The notes beneath the pieces were generated by a model. That model worked only from the letters and a program-made list of their open reading frames with translations. It was not told the origin of the DNA and ran no database searches. Positions 6,119 through 8,780 of a stretch of DNA of 8,780 nucleotides are shown here, piece by piece. Both the position numbers and the translations under genes were made by a program. The DNA is taken from contig JAKAMH010000034.1 of the NCBI GenBank assembly GCA_021813005.1, positions 1 to 8,780 of the forward strand, in the 5' to 3' direction. Position 1 is the first letter of the stretch. Every line of letters starts with the position of its first letter. This DNA is from a bacterium (GTDB taxonomy: Bacteria; Patescibacteriota; Microgenomatia; Levybacterales; UBA12049).

Positions 6119-7795
6119 TCAATATGTGTATATAACAAGCTCCTCTGACCCATCTACATTGCGTATCGTCTTGAGTGTCCTCACCCCGGATGGAACCTCT
6201 TTAACTGCCGTTACATAGAGAGCATTTTTTGTATGCGCAACCTTATTCATATCCTTAGGAAATACATACTTGCCAAAGCTATCCACATGTACAAATCCAA
6301 ATTGATCTTTACTGTATTTCACCGTCTTTCTGAAATAGGCGGGGTTTGTTTTGTTGTAGAAGAGGTAATAAATGTACGGCCGGCCCAAATGGCCTGAGTC
6401 ATAAATCGTCGTGTATTGGTTCCCGTGCTCAGCAAGATAGGCCATAAGTCCGACATATCCGTACTGCCAGACTCCGGAAAAGCGGTAAGAATAATGGTTG
6501 TAGTATTCGTACTGAAAATAAAACACATTAGCAAAAAGCAAGAAGCCCAAAGTTCCATACAAAGCATTTTGGAATATCTTCCTCTTGAGCACGAGCGGGA
6601 TCAAAAGCAACACCGATATCAAACCGTAGGCAGTAATGAGTTGATAGGTCGGGAGTGCCGCTTCAGAACGAAGTGCGTGCGGTGTCGGAAGAGATGTGGC
6701 AGCCGGAATAAGTCCGATGCCAAGCCAGAGGAAAATAATCCACCAATATCCTTCTCGTTTTTTGAATAAAAAGAAAAAACCAAGCACAAAGAAAGGCAGA
6801 TCCCAAAGATACAGCTGCCCGACATCTTGAATGGAGAACTTAGGATTATTGTCGCCATGAATAAACAAGAAGTCGGGATTAAAATGGTCAAGGTAATGTT
6901 CAAGAAAATCGATCCCATATACAACTCGCCTATTATGTATGACCTTTGACCACTCTGCATTTTGATCATTGACCATCTCCTGGTGCGCTGTCTCAAGTGG
7001 TTTAAGGTCTGAAAAAATGTTTACCTCCTTATACCGCAACTGCGCATCCGGCGACAGAAGGTACGGCACGAGTGGACTAATCAAGATTACTCCGGTCAGG
7101 CCAGCAAGAAGAGTCATTTTCCAGCTTTTAATCAACCGCCGGAAAAAAATAAGAGATAAAAGCACTGCGAGAAGTGGTGCCACAACTCTGGCACTATTAA
7201 ATGTATAAAGAGATAGGGCAAATGAAACGGCTGACAAAGGCAAATACCACGAGCGGACTCGTCCTGCCTGCCCGCCGGACTGGCGGGAGCCTGACAAAGG
7301 ATCCTGTACTCCTCCCAAAAACAGCCATACTCCTGTCACAATAAAAAACGTCGCAATATTGGCCTCAAACGCGGCGCGGGAGAGCATAATATGCCAGGGA
7401 GATATCGCCAGAATACCGGCTCCGACAAGGGCATACCACTGCCTTTCCTCCGACGAGTAAAAGATTCGTTTGACCAGAAAATATGTAACAAGAACTGTCA
7501 GAACCCCAAAGAATGCCGATGGAAACCGCACGGCAAAAGGGGTAAGACCGAAAACTTTTACCGGAGCAACATCAAGATACGCATACATCGGCGGCTTGTA
7601 ATCTCCAAATGAAAGAAGATACTGGTACGGTAAAAACTTCCCAAACTCATCATGACCATCTATCCCCAGCGCATAGGCATTATATCCCCAGGCCGTCTCG
7701 TCCCAGGTGAGGGAGGGAGGATTGGTTCCTAATGCATAAAATCGAAGCGCAAAAGCTAGCAGAATAATTGCCAAAAGGATCAGTTTGTATCTCAT
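6119..7795 (-). CDS. PMT/GT39-like membrane glycosyltransferase, family A paralogue 1 (558 aa)
   Basis: Multi-spanning GT-C protein of the PMT/ArnT class. TM1 at about 4-20 is followed by the loop TWDETAWGYNAY (30-41) with Asp32-Glu33, the pair that GT39 enzymes use for catalysis. Then come FGDYKPPMYAYLDV (63-76), FGLTPFAVRFPSAFFG (82-97), SPWHIMLSRAAFEAN (132-146), HYLDHFNPDFLFIHGD (300-315) and IPAATSLPTPHALRS (363-377). The C-terminal outward-facing domain from about 425 has VWQYGY (442-447) and YIYYLFYNKTNPAYF (474-488). Residues about 165-179 (DPLSGSRQSGGQAGR) interrupt a predicted cytoplasmic loop; they are hydrophilic, Gly/Ser-rich, absent from both paralogues, and encoded by a GC-rich palindrome. 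The ATG is 42 bases after the preceding stop, with GTGGAG 11 bases upstream. Family is confident from three-way paralogue agreement; donor and acceptor are unknown. Confidence 0.87.
   Translation of the reverse strand: MRYKLILLAIILLAFALRFYALGTNPPSLTWDETAWGYNAYALGIDGHDEFGKFLPYQYLLSFGDYKPPMYAYLDVAPVKVFGLTPFAVRFPSAFFGVLTVLVTYFLVKRIFYSSEERQWYALVGAGILAISPWHIMLSRAAFEANIATFFIVTGVWLFLGGVQDPLSGSRQSGGQAGRVRSWYLPLSAVSFALSLYTFNSARVVAPLLAVLLSLIFFRRLIKSWKMTLLAGLTGVILISPLVPYLLSPDAQLRYKEVNIFSDLKPLETAHQEMVNDQNAEWSKVIHNRRVVYGIDFLEHYLDHFNPDFLFIHGDNNPKFSIQDVGQLYLWDLPFFVLGFFFLFKKREGYWWIIFLWLGIGLIPAATSLPTPHALRSEAALPTYQLITAYGLISVLLLIPLVLKRKIFQNALYGTLGFLLFANVFYFQYEYYNHYSYRFSGVWQYGYVGLMAYLAEHGNQYTTIYDSGHLGRPYIYYLFYNKTNPAYFRKTVKYSKDQFGFVHVDSFGKYVFPKDMNKVAHTKNALYVTAVKEVPSGVRTLKTIRNVDGSEELVIYTY
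7231..7300. repeat. 10-bp direct repeat 60 bases apart bracketing the GC palindrome
   Basis: CTGACAAAGG occurs at 7231-7240 and 7291-7300. The 60-base period is in frame and gives Pro-Leu-Ser twice in the protein (residues 166-168 and 186-188). Alignment with paralogue 2 suggests the second copy (LPLSA) is ancestral and the first (DPLSG) belongs to the inserted segment. The copies could record how the insert arose, or could be chance. Confidence 0.4.
7263..7303. repeat. GC-rich palindromic element inserted in frame in a glycosyltransferase gene
   Basis: CCCGCC at 7271-7276 and GGCGGG at 7282-7287 form a perfect 6-bp GC stem around a 5-base loop, next to a doubled CCTG at 7263-7270. Composition is far more GC-rich than the surrounding gene. 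On the minus strand it is read through without a stop as GSRQSGGQAGR, in a loop that neither paralogue has. Boundaries are approximate, drawn from paralogue comparison. It resembles REP-like or Rickettsia-palindromic-element-like units in behaviour; family membership is not established. Confidence 0.6.
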
Positions 7796-7837
7796 GAGAA
7801 ATTGTACTCCACTGCTATAGTATAGATCATGCGACGA
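7796..7837 (-). promoter_or_regulatory. Largest intergenic gap; weak -10-like box and ribosome-binding site
   Basis: This 42-base spacer between the family B partial gene and family A paralogue 1 is the only gap large enough for a separate promoter. Read on the minus strand, TATACT (7819-7824) resembles a -10 box and lies in a small palindrome CTATA-C-TATAG (7815-7825). No convincing -35 box is found 16-18 bases upstream. GTGGAG (7807-7812) is a plausible Shine-Dalgarno for the ATG at 7795, with a rather long 11-base spacer. There is no terminator-like hairpin with a T-run, so read-through from upstream is the simpler model. Confidence 0.25.
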
Positions 7838-8780
7838 CTACTTGCCGGTTATTACAAGTTCTTTGACCGTTAGCGCACCGAATCTAAATTCTTTCTTTTC
7901 ATTTCCCCATTTGGTTACTGTCTGCCTAAGCCATTGTCTTTGAAAACCTTTATTTCCCAAGTCATCCTGGACAATAACAAAAAGCAATGGTGCCTTCTCA
8001 GCGATAGGCAGAGAGTGATATTTGGGTAGGCCGTACTGCCAGAACAAGTACTCCCACCCCTGCTGCGACCAATAAGGAATGGTGTATGACTGTATGGAAA
8101 ACGGCGTACCGGCAGCTTCTTTATATATAGCATCAATTACTTTTTTTTCATCGCTATAGTGAAGATTGGATTGTGTCGACTGAAAAAAAATGTGGGAGTT
8201 AGCTGGTATATTGCCGGTCCAAAAAATTAGGTTTGCGCCTACTAATAATATCAGTAGCGCAAGAGCAGAGATCCGGCTTTGTGTCCAGATATAATCCAGC
8301 AAAAATCCGGTAATGAGCAGAATTGCCGGAATTATGGAGACATAAAACTGATCGAGAACCTGATGGTGGAGTACGAGAAGGAGGAGAGGCGGCACGAATA
8401 TCCACAGAAAAAGGAGCGGTACAAAAGATTTTTCTTTGCCTGGGGACTTTCCATAAACGAAAAGCCCAATAATTGCGGCGATAAATATCAGGAAAGCGCC
8501 AAGACTAAATTGCGGCAGAAGGAGGCCCCCAATAAATGATATGAATGAATGGGTGATTGAATTGAGTGATCCCACATATGAGACACTATATCCTGACTTC
8601 CCGACAACAAGTGACAGAATACTTCTCGTGATAAGAAAGTTATGTCTGATATCAAAAAGAAGAAAACTACCGAATGAAAATACTGCGGCGGTTAGCAAGC
8701 AGAATAAAAGATAAAGAATATTTTGTTTCCTGAATTTCCCAAAATATATTGCAACGACGGAGATTACAATAAAAGAAAAG
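7838..8780 (-). CDS. GT-C-like polytopic membrane protein, family B, C-terminal 313 residues (cut by window end)
   Basis: The frame is open to the window edge, so the true start lies outside. A TTG at 8698 is not a start: 27 further codons upstream are open (FSFIVISVVAIYFGKFRKQN...) and align with the family B protein at 257-1783. The shared landmark FLLFDIRHNF (visible residues 39-48) matches FLLFEIRHQF there at 238-247, so about 200 N-terminal residues, including the acidic loop motif, are missing from view. Several transmembrane helices follow, then a HHQVLDQFYVSIIPAILL segment matching RNPVWSYHFIAVEVLFLL, and a soluble C-terminal domain of about 110 residues with WEYLFWQYGLPKY, like the EYSYLFKW stretch of the paralogue. 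It ends with TAG 42 bases before the next gene. A polyprenyl-phosphate-sugar-dependent transferase acting outside the membrane is likely, but the catalytic part cannot be seen. Confidence 0.75.
   Translation of the reverse strand, partial: FSFIVISVVAIYFGKFRKQNILYLLFCLLTAAVFSFGSFLLFDIRHNFLITRSILSLVVGKSGYSVSYVGSLNSITHSFISFIGGLLLPQFSLGAFLIFIAAIIGLFVYGKSPGKEKSFVPLLFLWIFVPPLLLLVLHHQVLDQFYVSIIPAILLITGFLLDYIWTQSRISALALLILLVGANLIFWTGNIPANSHIFFQSTQSNLHYSDEKKVIDAIYKEAAGTPFSIQSYTIPYWSQQGWEYLFWQYGLPKYHSLPIAEKAPLLFVIVQDDLGNKGFQRQWLRQTVTKWGNEKKEFRFGALTVKELVITGK

Noticed and set aside
6118..6153. Upstream ATG at 6153 as the start of family A paralogue 2
   Set aside because: It adds a hydrophilic dodecapeptide absent from the paralogues and overlaps the previous gene by 35 bases; ATG 6117 aligns with the paralogue N-terminus.
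7263..7287. GC-rich hairpin as an intrinsic terminator
   Set aside because: It lies in the middle of an intact coding frame and has no T-run on either strand.
6119..7795. Oligosaccharyltransferase (STT3/PglB) identity for the GT-C genes
   Set aside because: No WWDYG-type motif is present in any of them; the first-loop Asp-Glu and R(L/F)P layout fits PMT/ArnT-like proteins better.
161..8539. Plus-strand open frames of 60-117 codons across the window
   Set aside because: All lie opposite the conserved minus-strand genes, show no recognisable motifs and have low-complexity or basic composition typical of antisense shadows.
7838..8698. TTG at 8698 as the start of the last gene
   Set aside because: The frame stays open for 27 more codons to the window edge, and those codons align with the family B paralogue, so the gene is cut by the window and not short.
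1..8780. CRISPR array, transposase, tRNA or phage genes
   Set aside because: None was seen on either strand; the repeats present are isolated short palindromes or pairs, and coding density is nearly complete.

Overview
The window is a compact, fully coding stretch in which every gene lies on the minus strand, so transcription runs from high to low coordinates. It holds seven genes, two of them cut by the window ends: five large polytopic membrane proteins resembling GT-C glycosyltransferases, one family 2 glycosyltransferase (GT2), and the start of a galE-type epimerase gene. No stretch over 300 bases lacks a gene; the largest gap is 42 bases. I see no tRNA, rRNA, CRISPR array, transposase or phage gene. 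TAA, TAG and TGA are all used as stops and the frames read well with the standard bacterial code, so UGA is not recoded. The tandem GT-C paralogues, the GT2 variant and the repeat-derived in-frame inserts suggest a Patescibacteria/CPR genome, perhaps Microgenomates-like. This is an inference from protein style; no marker gene is present.

Layout in transcription order: (1) 8780-7838, 3' part of a GT-C-like protein (family B); (2) 7795-6119, (3) 6117-4402 and (4) 4376-2655, three tandem PMT/GT39-like paralogues (family A) sharing a first-loop Asp-Glu, GYNAY, GD(Y/F)(K/R)P and P-A-x-x-T...PHxxR motifs; (5) 2648-1785, a WaaE-like GT2; (6) 1783-257, a second, full-length family B protein; (7) 255-1, the first 85 residues of a UDP-glucose 4-epimerase-like protein. 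Gaps are 42, 1, 25, 6, 1 and 1 bases, which points to one operon with translational coupling at several junctions.

Together the genes look like part of a cell-surface glycan or glycoprotein locus. The epimerase would interconvert UDP-hexoses, the GT2 would add a sugar from a nucleotide donor on the cytoplasmic side, and the GT-C proteins would move sugars from a polyprenyl-phosphate donor to an acceptor outside the membrane. Actual sugars and acceptors cannot be read from the sequence.

The least ordinary signal is inside the family A genes. Two of them carry short in-frame segments, absent from their paralogues, that coincide with DNA palindromes or direct repeats and fall in predicted cytoplasmic loops. 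They resemble small palindromic elements tolerated as protein inserts.
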